A stretch of 19,906 nucleotides of DNA from DATEPR01 sp036503065 (GTDB taxonomy: Bacteria; Actinomycetota; Actinomycetes; Mycobacteriales; Pseudonocardiaceae), in contig DASXXM010000382.1 of the NCBI GenBank assembly GCA_036503065.1, positions 1 through 19,906 on the forward strand, in the 5' to 3' direction. Position 1 is the stretch's first letter; each line of letters starts with the position of its first letter. Positions 1 to 6,221 of this stretch are shown in pieces. Below the pieces are notes generated by a model, which ran no database searches, was not told the origin of the DNA, and saw only the letters and a program-made list of their open reading frames with translations. The position numbers and the translations under genes are program-made.

Positions 1-74
1 GGTCCGCCGTCTTCGCGCTGGATGAACCCGTAGCCCTTCTCAGCGCTGAACCACTTGACGGTGCCCTCTGCCAC
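1..74 (-). CDS. cspA: Cold-shock protein (CspA family), N-terminal part only
   Basis: Only the first 24 codons lie in the window; the rest runs off the left edge. The translation is VAEGTVKWFSAEKGYGFIQR followed by EDGG. It contains the KGYGFI motif (RNP1) of the OB-fold cold-shock domain, which binds single-stranded RNA and DNA and acts as an RNA chaperone. The start is GTG at 74, five bases after a strong AGGAGG (81-85 region, minus strand). Actinobacterial Csp proteins are about 67 residues, so roughly two thirds is missing. It is divergent from the L,D-transpeptidase gene. Which Csp paralogue this is cannot be told from the fragment. Confidence 0.93.
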   Translation of the reverse strand, partial: MAEGTVKWFSAEKGYGFIQREDGG

Positions 75-460
75 GCCTGCCTCCTCGCAGGATCAGCTGG
101 GACTGCGCCGTGCAGTCCCCGGCCGTTCCCGGGTCGTTCCACGCTCTCCGCCGAGAAGACAGAACGCCCGCACATCGTTCCGCGAGCGTGAGACCACGAA
201 CACGAAGAACCACGGCCTGCCCGCTCAGCGTAGTCGGTTGATCGCGCTCGCACTACCATCTCGTACCCTTGCCCCATACCGGTTAACTGTGGACAGGGCA
301 CGCGATATCGACGTTCGGTAGCGATCAATGGGGCTCCCCGCCACCCCATTGGGCCGATACCCTGTGCAGGTGATCTCGCTCGCGGAAACGGGCCGAACGC
401 GGACCGTGACGTGATGGTGGTCACACATTGGTTCGACCAATGCGGAACCGGAGGGTGACC
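75..460. other. Divergent intergenic region between cspA and the L,D-transpeptidase, with two inverted repeats
   Basis: About 385 bases without a convincing gene; open frames here are arginine-rich and lack family features. It should hold the cspA leader and promoter (minus) and the promoter of the lipoprotein gene (plus). Two perfect inverted repeats are visible: CAATGGGG at 326-333 with CCCCATTG at 344-351, and CATTGGT at 426-432 with ACCAATG at 436-442. No clear -35/-10 pair was recognised. A single DnaA-box-like TGTGGACAG near 289-297 stands alone and is not an origin. Confidence 0.6.
426..442. promoter_or_regulatory. Inverted repeat upstream of the L,D-transpeptidase (possible operator)
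   Basis: CATTGGT-tcg-ACCAATG is a perfect 7-base inverted repeat ending 18 bases before the ATG at 461 and just upstream of the ribosome binding site. Its position suits an operator near the transcription start or a small 5' leader hairpin. The upstream repeat at 326-351 shares the CAATG/CATTG core. No known regulator was recognised. Confidence 0.35.
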
Positions 461-1663
461 ATGCGGGGCGACCGGGTTCGATCGGTGCGATGGCTGGCGG
501 CGACGCTGATCGGCGCCACGCTGTTAGCCGGGTGCACCGCGGCCAACGGCGCCACGAACAATGCGAACAGTCACGATCAGGCGGTGCACGCCCTGCGGGC
601 CAAGCCGGTCGCCAGGGCGGCCACGATCACCAGTCAGCCCGCGGCCGGCACGCAGGCCGTGAGCCCCAGCGGGATCTTCGCGACCAGCGTGTCCGACGGC
701 ACGATCACCACCGTCGCGCTGACCAGCGCGGCCGGCGCCGCGGTCACCGGCCAGCTGTCCGCGGACAAGCGCACCTGGACGGCCACCGGGCACCTGAGCT
801 ACAGCACGACCTACACGTGGTCCGGTGCCGCCGTCGGGATGGACGGCAGGACCGTGCCGATCGCCGGCTCGTTCGCCACGGTCACCCCGGCCCGCCAGAT
901 CAGCGGCCGGCTCAACGTCGGCGATGCCCAGACCTACGGCATCGCAGAGCCGGTGGCGCTCACGTTCAGTGCCCCGGTGTCCGACGAGGCCGCGGTGCAG
1001 CGCACGCTGACCGTCACCACGTCGGTGCCCACCACCGGTTCCTGGGCCTGGCTGGACAACAGGACCGTGCACTGGCGGCCGGCGAGCTACTACCAGCCGG
1101 GCACCCAGGTCACGGTCAGCGCCAACCTCTACGGCGTCGCCCTCGCGCCCGGTGTCTACGGCAAGGCGGACGTGTCGGCCAACTTCACCATCGGTCGGTC
1201 CCAGGTGGTGCGGGCGAACACCCAGACCCACCGCATGGTCGTGTTCACCAACGGCGTGCAGACGGCCGACTTCCCGGCCAGCTTCGGGCTGGACTCCGAT
1301 CCCGGCCGCAACACCCACTCCGGCGTCCACGTGGTGATGGACCGCAGCCAGACCGTGTTCATGACGAGCGTGAAGTACCACTACACCAACCTCGAGGTGC
1401 ACTGGGCGGTCCGGATCTCCAACAACGGCGAGTACATCCACGCGGCGCCGTGGTCGGTGGGGTCCCAGGGCCGGACCAACGTGTCGCACGGCTGCGTGAA
1501 CCTGTCCGACGCGAACGCCATCGCCTACTACAACAACGTGCTGGTCGGCGACCCGGTGGAGATCAGCGGATCCGCCATCCAACTCGGCGCGGCCGACGGC
1601 GACTACTACGACTGGACGCTGACCTGGGCGCAGTGGCAGGCCAAGTCCGCGCTGGCCGCCTGA
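461..1663 (+). CDS. Lipoprotein L,D-transpeptidase (YkuD domain with Ig-like domains)
   Basis: This is a 400-residue exported lipoprotein that should make 3-3 cross-links between meso-diaminopimelate residues in peptidoglycan, or anchor partners to it, on the outer face of the membrane. The N-terminus has basic residues, a hydrophobic stretch and the lipobox LLAGC (residues 20-24). Residues about 50-260 resemble the two tandem Ig-like domains of actinobacterial Ldt proteins (LdtMt2/LprQ type). The C-terminal YkuD domain carries the active-site motif SHGCVNLS with catalytic Cys345, and a Trp-rich tail follows (WTLTWAQWQ). ATG 461 is preferred to the in-frame TTG 428 or ATG 440 because GGAGGG lies 5-6 bases upstream and the signal sequence begins there. 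M. tuberculosis has an L,D-transpeptidase lipoprotein (LprQ, Rv0483) beside murB; here the homologue lies about 10 kb from murB, so orthology to LprQ is uncertain. Confidence 0.93.
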   Translation: MRGDRVRSVRWLAATLIGATLLAGCTAANGATNNANSHDQAVHALRAKPVARAATITSQPAAGTQAVSPSGIFATSVSDGTITTVALTSAAGAAVTGQLSADKRTWTATGHLSYSTTYTWSGAAVGMDGRTVPIAGSFATVTPARQISGRLNVGDAQTYGIAEPVALTFSAPVSDEAAVQRTLTVTTSVPTTGSWAWLDNRTVHWRPASYYQPGTQVTVSANLYGVALAPGVYGKADVSANFTIGRSQVVRANTQTHRMVVFTNGVQTADFPASFGLDSDPGRNTHSGVHVVMDRSQTVFMTSVKYHYTNLEVHWAVRISNNGEYIHAAPWSVGSQGRTNVSHGCVNLSDANAIAYYNNVLVGDPVEISGSAIQLGAADGDYYDWTLTWAQWQAKSALAA

Positions 1664-1685
1664 GCCGATCAGGGCCCGATCCGAT

Positions 1686-2240
1686 CTAAGGACGGAGGCG
1701 GGCGCGTTCGCGCCAGTTGCGTGCCTTGGTGCGGTTGCCGCACACCCGCATCGAGCACCACGTCCGGGACCGGTTCCGGGAGTGGTCGAAGAACGCCCAG
1801 CGGCAGTCCTCCGCCGGGCAGATCTTGACCCGGTCCCAGTCGCCGAGCACGGCCAGCCGGGCCGCCGCGGCCAGCACCGCGCCGAGCGGATCGCCGGCCA
1901 CCAGCGTCGGCACGCCGCCGAGCAGTTCCACCCGGACGTGTCCGCCGGCACCGTTCGCGGGGGAGTCGCCGTCCGTCACGGCGGTCCGCAGCGCGTCCCG
2001 CACGGCCCTGACCTGCTCGATCGGCCCGTTCGCCCGATCGTCGACCGAGGGCGCCTCGAACCGGAGGCCGGACACCCAGTCCTGCCAGCGGCCGGGTTCG
2101 GTCAGCACGTCGGTGCCCTGTACGACGTCGATCGTGTTGAGGAAGGCCAATACCAGTTCCACGTCGTGGTCGTGCGCGCCCGGGTTCTCGTCCCATCCCA
2201 CGTCCGGGTCGACCCGCGCGCCAGCCACCAGACCAGTCAC
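1686..2240 (-). CDS. CGNR zinc-finger / ABATE-domain protein (probable transcriptional regulator)
   Basis: The 184-residue protein has the two-part layout of the family: an N-terminal ABATE region (about residues 26-135, with the typical ELVLAFLNT motif) and a C-terminal treble-clef-like zinc finger with Cys141, Cys146, Cys162 and Cys167, ending in the diagnostic CGNR followed by a basic tail. Such proteins are thought to bind DNA as stress-linked regulators; the target is unknown. It is divergent from the VOC gene, which it may regulate. The GTG at 2240 fits a leaderless start: a TACAGT -10 box ends six bases before it. An ATG at 2288 would add 16 residues but has no family support. The gene converges with the L,D-transpeptidase, 22 bases apart. 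Confidence 0.88.
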   Translation of the reverse strand: MTGLVAGARVDPDVGWDENPGAHDHDVELVLAFLNTIDVVQGTDVLTEPGRWQDWVSGLRFEAPSVDDRANGPIEQVRAVRDALRTAVTDGDSPANGAGGHVRVELLGGVPTLVAGDPLGAVLAAAARLAVLGDWDRVKICPAEDCRWAFFDHSRNRSRTWCSMRVCGNRTKARNWRERARLRP

Positions 2241-2246
2241 GCCTCC

Positions 2247-2252
2247 ACTGTA
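2247..2252 (-). promoter_or_regulatory. -10 box TACAGT of the CGNR gene, leaderless geometry
   Basis: On the minus strand TACAGT (TANNNT) is followed by exactly six bases and then the GTG at 2240, which places the transcription start at or next to the start codon. No convincing -35 is visible, as is common in actinobacterial promoters. Confidence 0.45.
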
Positions 2253-2264
2253 GGGAATGCGGTC

Positions 2265-2311
2265 TTGCCAGTGGCGACCAACCACCATAAAGTTTTCGCC
2301 GGTTAGTAACC
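2265..2311 (+). promoter_or_regulatory. Promoter of the VOC gene with palindromic operator at the start site
   Basis: TTGCCA at 2265-2270 and TAAAGT at 2288-2293 are separated by 17 bases, a good sigma-70-type promoter. The palindrome GGTTA-g-TAACC at 2301-2311 covers the expected transcription start and is well placed for a repressor. The CGNR promoter on the other strand lies directly beside it, so a protein bound here could affect both genes. The CGNR protein itself is an obvious candidate (inference). Confidence 0.5.
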
Positions 2312-2345
2312 AGTGAAACTTCGACACCAGACAGGAAGATTCGCG

Positions 2346-2726
2346 ATGAGCGCTCCGGCCCTGGTCATGGCGGGATCCGTGGTCCTGGACTGTCCCGACC
2401 CCAAGGCCCTCGCCGAGTTCTACGCGGCGTTGCTGGGTTGGGCGCCTGCCGAGCTGATCTACGAGGACACGTGGGCGCGGCTGGTGAACCCGGCGGGTGG
2501 CATGGTGCTCGAGTTCCAGCCCGTGCCCGACTACCGGCCGCCGACCTGGCCGGACCCGACCCGCCCCCAGATGTTCCACCTCGACCTGCGGGTGTCCGAC
2601 CTGGCCGCCGCGGCCGAGCACGCGGTGGCGGTGGGCGCCACGCCGCTCGACCTGTCCGACAGCCACCCCGAGTTCCAGGTCTACGCCGACCCGGTCGGCC
2701 ACCCGTTCTGCCTCTGCGCCTGCTGA
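2346..2726 (+). CDS. VOC-superfamily (glyoxalase-like) protein
   Basis: The 126-residue protein belongs to the vicinal-oxygen-chelate fold, Glyoxalase_6-like group: it starts with a beta strand and DCPDPKALAEFYAALLGW, and later has FHLDLRVSDL and a DPVGHPFCLC end strand. Members include glyoxalases, dioxygenases and antibiotic-binding proteins. This short single-domain type is usually of unknown substrate, and metal binding cannot be assigned with confidence. The ATG at 2346 has AGGAAGA 7-8 bases upstream. A GTG at 2313 would add 11 residues but lies downstream of the promoter without a ribosome site. The gene is divergent from the CGNR regulator and converges with the methyltransferase. Confidence 0.9.
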   Translation: MSAPALVMAGSVVLDCPDPKALAEFYAALLGWAPAELIYEDTWARLVNPAGGMVLEFQPVPDYRPPTWPDPTRPQMFHLDLRVSDLAAAAEHAVAVGATPLDLSDSHPEFQVYADPVGHPFCLCAC

Positions 2727-2736
2727 CCCGTTGTCG

Positions 2737-2767
2737 TCGACCATCCGTTGTGGACGGACCTGGTCGA
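2737..2767. terminator. Possible bidirectional terminator between convergent genes
   Basis: Between the stop codons at 2726 (plus) and 2781 (minus), TCGACC (2737-2742) pairs with GGTCGA (2762-2767), and inside it TCCG (2744-2747) pairs with CGGA (2755-2758). There is a small internal loop and no T-run, so this is a weak call supported mainly by its position. Confidence 0.35.
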
Positions 2768-2780
2768 GAACCCGTGGCAG

Positions 2781-3938
2781 TTACAGGGGCCACTGGTGGG
2801 GGCTGTCCGGAGCGTCCAGCCACAGGTGCTGATGGTCCGGGTTCACCGATATGCCGAACCGTTCCCGGGTCGGCCTGCCCAGCGACAGCCACTCGTCGTG
2901 GGCTGTCTCGACGATGTCCCACAGGCGTCGTGGGCCGCCCTGCCAGACGTGGCGTTCGCTGCCCAGTTGGGCGTATCTGGCCCACGAGTCGTCCGGGTGC
3001 ACCAGCCAGATCGTGCCGTCCTCGGCCGGTGTGACCGTTGCCTCCGGCAGCGACAGGCCCGCGTAGAACTCGAAGTCGCTGCGTGGGCTCACCAGGGACT
3101 CGCCGTCCAGTTCGGTGGCGCGGGCCGTGCCCGTCGGCTGGGCGGGGCGGGTGCCTCTGGCCAGTCGGTGGGCGCGCAACGGCATGAACCGGCCGTCCTC
3201 GGCCAGTACCCGACCCTGCCCGGTGGCGCCGGGGCCTGCCGTGAGCCGCACCAGTCCGGCGCCGATGGGACGGTGCAGCGTCGTCACCACCAGGCCACCG
3301 GGGACCGTCTGTGCCAGCCACGGCAACGGGATTCGGGCCACCGCGCAGGTGGCCAGCACCCGGTCGTAGGGCGCGCCGGGCGGATGGCCCGCGGCACCGT
3401 CGGCCGCGACGCACGTCGGGCGGTACCCGCAGTCGGCGAGGCGTCCGCGCGCGGCATCGACCAGCGCCGGGTCTATGTCCACAGTGGTCACGTTCTGCTC
3501 GCCGAGTCGATGGCACAGCAGCGCGGCGTTGTAGCCGGTGCCGGTGCCGATCTCCAGTACCCGGAGCTCGTCGGCCACCCGCAGGGCGCCGAGCATCACC
3601 GCCATGATCGCGGGCTGGCTGGACGAACTGGTCGGCACGCCCGACACCGGCCCGGCCGCACGTGCTGCCGCCCAGCGGGTCGGATCGCCGTCCAGTTGGG
3701 TGACCAGGACCCGGTCCGCATAGACCTGGTCGAGCCAGCCGGGGTCGGTACGGTCGGCCGCCTGCCAGCAGCCCGCACTGTTGGCCACGAAGAACCGGCC
3801 CAGGAACACATGCCTTGGTACTTCGGCGAACGCGGCCCGCCATGCCGGGTCGGCGAGCACGCCCGCCGAGCGCAGCGTGCGGGTCAGCCGGGCACGCCTG
3901 CGGGCGGCCCGTGGTGTGGTGCTCGACCGGTTCTCCAT
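2781..3938 (-). CDS. Protein-L-isoaspartate O-methyltransferase-like protein, RiPP-cluster type
   Basis: This 385-residue SAM-dependent methyltransferase has the PCMT signature: VPTSSSSQPAIMAVMLGAL (residues 101-119), then motif I LEIGTGTGYNAALL (128-141) and an acidic motif TTVDID (151-156). PCMT repairs isoaspartate, but standard enzymes are about 210 residues. This long form with a C-terminal extension ending in WLDAPDSPHQWPL resembles methyltransferases encoded with ATP-grasp (graspetide, TgmC-like) or FxLD RiPP clusters, where the enzyme modifies the precursor peptide. That assignment is from memory of the family, not a search. No ATP-grasp ligase or precursor peptide is visible in the window. 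It is divergent from the XRE-hbhA unit. ATG 3938 has no good ribosome site; a TACCGT lies nine bases upstream. Confidence 0.82.
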   Translation of the reverse strand: MENRSSTTPRAARRRARLTRTLRSAGVLADPAWRAAFAEVPRHVFLGRFFVANSAGCWQAADRTDPGWLDQVYADRVLVTQLDGDPTRWAAARAAGPVSGVPTSSSSQPAIMAVMLGALRVADELRVLEIGTGTGYNAALLCHRLGEQNVTTVDIDPALVDAARGRLADCGYRPTCVAADGAAGHPPGAPYDRVLATCAVARIPLPWLAQTVPGGLVVTTLHRPIGAGLVRLTAGPGATGQGRVLAEDGRFMPLRAHRLARGTRPAQPTGTARATELDGESLVSPRSDFEFYAGLSLPEATVTPAEDGTIWLVHPDDSWARYAQLGSERHVWQGGPRRLWDIVETAHDEWLSLGRPTRERFGISVNPDHQHLWLDAPDSPHQWPL

Positions 3939-3974
3939 CGCATGTCAACGGTAGTCGTGACCGGTAACACAGGA

Positions 3975-4021
3975 CAGTTGCAAGCGCTCTGCTTGCAACT
4001 GCTAGCAGAGGCGCGTACGGT
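3975..4021 (+). promoter_or_regulatory. XRE-hbhA promoter overlapped by an 11-base inverted repeat (likely autoregulatory operator)
   Basis: CAGTTGCAAGC (3975-3985) and GCTTGCAACTG (3991-4001) form a perfect 11-base inverted repeat with a 5-base centre. Its right half contains TTGCAA (3993-3998), which stands exactly 17 bases before TACGGT (4016-4021), a good -35/-10 pair for the downstream XRE gene. A repressor on the repeat would block this promoter. The repeat is also about 35 bases upstream of the divergent methyltransferase start. Autoregulation by the XRE protein is inference. Confidence 0.6.
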
Positions 4022-4064
4022 CGAAATTGCCAGACCCGCTGAGCACCGAAAGGGAGGTGGCCCG

Positions 4065-4538
4065 ATGGAGGACCCGGACAGCCGCGGTCCCATCGACCTG
4101 GTCGCCGGCCTTGGCAAGGACATCGGCGAGTACATCCGCCAGCAGCGCAGCCACGCGCAGATCTCGCTGCGCCAACTGTCCAAGCTGGCCGGGGTGTCCA
4201 ATCCGTACCTCAGCCAGATCGAGCGCGGCCTGCGCAAGCCGAGCGCGGAGATCCTGCAGCAGATCGCCAAAGGGCTGCGTATCTCCGCCGAGGCGCTCTA
4301 CGTCCAGGCCGGCATTCTGGACGCGCCGGCCGGTGGGCCGGTGGCCGACGCCATCCGCGCCGCGACCGAGCTGACCGAGCGGCAGAAACAAGTGCTGCTC
4401 GACGTATACGAGACGTTCCGCCGCGCGAACGCGCAGGCGGCGACCGATCCGGCCGAGCCGGGTCATCAGTCCACAGTGGAAGGGTCCGATGTGGACGAGG
4501 AGAAGACGACAGAACGGGCCCCGTACACCAAGGAGTGA
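4065..4538 (+). CDS. XRE-family helix-turn-helix regulator (Rv0474-like)
   Basis: The 157-residue protein has a Cro/C1-type helix-turn-helix at about residues 18-78 (ISLRQLSKLAGVSNPYLSQI then ERGLRKPS), a helical stretch near 95-120 and a disordered acidic tail. Gene order (XRE, HbhA-like, DUF2516) matches Rv0474-Rv0476 of M. tuberculosis, where Rv0474 has been described as a copper-responsive repressor acting at rpoB. Whether this protein senses copper is unknown; no Cys or His cluster is present. ATG 4065 has GGGAGG seven bases upstream; the open frame extends much further upstream without being coding. The stop at 4536-4538 is five bases before the next ATG, so the two genes are co-transcribed. 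Confidence 0.92.
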   Translation: MEDPDSRGPIDLVAGLGKDIGEYIRQQRSHAQISLRQLSKLAGVSNPYLSQIERGLRKPSAEILQQIAKGLRISAEALYVQAGILDAPAGGPVADAIRAATELTERQKQVLLDVYETFRRANAQAATDPAEPGHQSTVEGSDVDEEKTTERAPYTKE

Positions 4539-4543
4539 TCAAG

Positions 4544-5224
4544 ATGGCAAGTGTGCCCACCGCAGAGGACGTCCGCAAGGCGGGCGAGCAGGCCAAGGCC
4601 GCCGTGACGGCCGCGTTCGAACCCCTCCGCCAGCCGCTGCTGGCCGCGGTCGGTGTCGGCGACGTGGCCACCCAGGCCGTCATCGACGCGGTCAAGAAGG
4701 CCCGCGCGCAGTTCGCCGAGCGCGCCGGGCAGGCCAGGACCGCAGTGGACGACCTGCCCACCGACGTGACCAGCCTGCGCGAGAAGCTGGACCCGGCCGA
4801 GCTGCGCAAGCTCGTCGACCAGTACGCCGACGCGGCCGTCAAGCTCTACGAGTACCTGACCGAGCACGGCGAGCAGGCCCTGGACCGGCTGCGCAGCCAG
4901 CCGCAGTTCAAGAAGGCCTTCGAGCAGTTCGACCAGGCCGCTCAGGCCGCGCAGCAGCGGGCCGAGGCCGCCGTCGAGGACGCCCGTGAGCTGGCCGACG
5001 ACGTCCTGGGCCGGGTGGTCCGGCGGACCAGGTCGACCGGCGAGAAGGTCGCCGACGCCACCACCGAGGTGGCCGACGAGGTCGCGGAAGAGGTGCACGA
5101 GGCCGGTCAGGAGGCCGCGCACGAGGTGCGCAGCGCCGCCCGCAAGACGGCCAACCGCGCCAACACCGTGCGGCGGACCACCGGCACCACCGGTACTGCG
5201 CGCAAGCCGAGCACTGACAAGTAA
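4544..5224 (+). CDS. hbhA: HbhA-like coiled-coil protein (heparin-binding haemagglutinin family)
   Basis: This 226-residue, almost entirely helical protein matches the core of mycobacterial HbhA. Recognisable segments are PLLAAVGVGDVATQAVIDAV (31-50), SLREKLDPAELRKLVDQYAD (78-96 region) and the GEQALDRLRSQPQF segment (109-122), corresponding to HbhA's GEAALERLRSQQSF. HbhA is a surface/membrane-associated oligomeric protein linked to adhesion and lipid bodies in mycobacteria. The Lys-Ala-Pro repeat tail that binds heparin in M. tuberculosis is absent. Instead there is an acidic helix (about 168-195) followed by a mixed Arg/Lys/Thr tail. ATG 4544 has AAGGAG eight bases upstream. A terminator follows. 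A structural role is more likely than adhesion in this organism (inference). Confidence 0.9.
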   Translation: MASVPTAEDVRKAGEQAKAAVTAAFEPLRQPLLAAVGVGDVATQAVIDAVKKARAQFAERAGQARTAVDDLPTDVTSLREKLDPAELRKLVDQYADAAVKLYEYLTEHGEQALDRLRSQPQFKKAFEQFDQAAQAAQQRAEAAVEDARELADDVLGRVVRRTRSTGEKVADATTEVADEVAEEVHEAGQEAAHEVRSAARKTANRANTVRRTTGTTGTARKPSTDK

Positions 5225-5237
5225 AACCGTCATAACA

Positions 5238-5274
5238 GGCGAACCCCGGCGGGAACCATCCGTCGGGGTTCGTC
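5238..5274 (+). terminator. Terminator hairpin after hbhA
   Basis: CGAACCCCG (5240-5248) pairs with CGGGGTTCG (5264-5272). The stem extends inward to 5251/5261 with one G-T pair and outward to 5238/5274, with a loop of about nine bases. It lies 14 bases after the hbhA stop and just before the DUF2516 promoter. The downstream tract is only moderately T-rich. Confidence 0.7.
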
Positions 5275-5284
5275 GTGTTCGTCG

Positions 5285-5290
5285 TACCCT
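5285..5290 (+). promoter_or_regulatory. -10 box TACCCT of the DUF2516 gene, leaderless geometry
   Basis: TACCCT is followed by exactly six bases (AGGGAG) and the GTG at 5297. The AGGGAGG sequence abuts the GTG, too close to act as a ribosome site, so a leaderless mRNA is the simpler reading. No clear -35 was found. Confidence 0.45.
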
Positions 5291-5296
5291 AGGGAG

Positions 5297-5590
5297 GTGA
5301 CCGCAACCGCCTGGATCGTTCTCGTGCTCAACTGGGCCGCGGTTCCGGTCGGGCTGTTCGCGTTCCTGCACGCCGTGACCCAGCGAGCGGACGCCTACGC
5401 GGCCGCCAACAAGCGGACCAAGCCGGTCTGGCTGGCGATTACCGGCGGCGGCACGCTCGCCTGCGCGTTGTTCCAGTTCTACAACTTCACCATGATGTTC
5501 TGGATCGCCGGACTGGTCGCCGTCCTGGTGTACCTGGTGGACGTGCGCCCGAAGCTGATCGAGGCCCAACGCGGCGGCAACAAATGGTGA
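5297..5590 (+). CDS. DUF2516 family small membrane protein (Rv0476-like)
   Basis: The 97-residue protein has two or three hydrophobic segments: about residues 5-27 (AWIVLVLNWAAVPVGLFAFL), 45-63 and 67-82. The charged loop QRADAYAAANKRTK lies between the first two and a basic tail follows (RPKLIEAQRGGNKW). This is the pattern of DUF2516, and in M. tuberculosis the equivalent Rv0476 also follows hbhA. Its function is unknown. The GTG start is chosen because no upstream in-frame start is available and a TACCCT -10 box sits six bases before it. A terminator separates it from hbhA, so it is probably transcribed independently, perhaps with the YbaK gene 27 bases downstream. Confidence 0.9.
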   Translation: MTATAWIVLVLNWAAVPVGLFAFLHAVTQRADAYAAANKRTKPVWLAITGGGTLACALFQFYNFTMMFWIAGLVAVLVYLVDVRPKLIEAQRGGNKW

Positions 5591-5617
5591 CCGTGGCCGC
5601 TTTGGCACGATGACGGC

Positions 5618-6172
5618 ATGTGGAGCATCGCCGGCAGCCTGACCGTGCAACCGATCCTCGACCGCACCGACCTCCTGGCCGCCCCGGTGGCCGACGCGCT
5701 CGCCGCGCTCGACCCGGCCGACCGGGAACGCTGCGGGGTCGCCGAGATCGACCCCGACCTCGCCGACACCGCCGCGTTCTGCGAAACCTACGGCTCGCCA
5801 CTGTCCGCGTCGGCGAACTGTGTGGTGGTCGCGGGCAAGCGGGAGGGCGAACAGCGCTACGCGGCGTGTCTCGTGCTGGCCACCGCACGCGCGGACGTCA
5901 ACGGCGTGGTGCGCCGCCGCCTTGACGTACGCAAGGCGTCCTTCGCGCCGATGGACGACGCGGTTGCCAGGACCGGCATGGCCTACGGCGGCATCACGCC
6001 CTTCGGTCTGCCCGCGGGCTGGCCACTGCTGATCGACGCGGCGGTTGCCGCGGCCCCGGAACTGGTGGTCGGCAGCGGTGTCCGAACCAGCAAACTGCTG
6101 GTCCCCGGCGATGTGCTGGCCAAGCTGCCCGGCGCCGAGGTGGTCGACGGCCTGGGTCGCCCGATCGGCTGA
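5618..6172 (+). CDS. YbaK/EbsC-family aminoacyl-tRNA deacylase
   Basis: The 184-residue protein carries the YbaK/ProX-type editing fold: DVRKASFAP (103-111, with the conserved Lys106) and GMAYGGITPFGLP (120-132) are the two family signatures, and LVVGSGVRTSKLLVPG (about 148-163) is the typical third block. Members hydrolyse mischarged tRNA such as Cys-tRNA(Pro) or Ala-tRNA(Pro) in trans. The exact substrate of this one cannot be read from sequence. The N-terminal 60 residues resemble actinobacterial YbaK proteins with a helical lead-in. ATG 5618 is preferred; CACGAT (5606-5611), a plausible -10, lies six bases before it. No Shine-Dalgarno sequence is seen. Confidence 0.9.
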   Translation: MWSIAGSLTVQPILDRTDLLAAPVADALAALDPADRERCGVAEIDPDLADTAAFCETYGSPLSASANCVVVAGKREGEQRYAACLVLATARADVNGVVRRRLDVRKASFAPMDDAVARTGMAYGGITPFGLPAGWPLLIDAAVAAAPELVVGSGVRTSKLLVPGDVLAKLPGAEVVDGLGRPIG

Positions 6173-6183
6173 CCCTGACCTGA

Positions 6184-6221
6184 GGGTAGGGCTAGCACCC
6201 GGGTAAATCCGGGGTCTACCC
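6184..6221 (+). terminator. Possible terminator after the YbaK gene
   Basis: Twelve bases after the stop, GGGTAG (6184-6189) can pair with CTACCC (6216-6221), enclosing a second stem CCCGG/CCGGG (6198-6202 with 6209-6213). There is no T-run. It may instead be an operator for an unseen promoter; position favours termination. Confidence 0.35.

Noticed and set aside
289..297. DnaA-box-like TGTGGACAG
   Set aside because: A single imperfect copy with no cluster and no dnaA/dnaN neighbours, so there is no support for an origin.
2748..4064. Very long open frame upstream of the XRE regulator, in frame with it
   Set aside because: It lies antisense to the well-supported methyltransferase; its translation has no domain, and the XRE protein starts at 4065 with a strong ribosome site.
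3950..4064. Search for a RiPP precursor peptide next to the methyltransferase
   Set aside because: The intergenic region holds a promoter and operator but no small frame with a leader-core pattern; none was found on the other side either (2727-2780).
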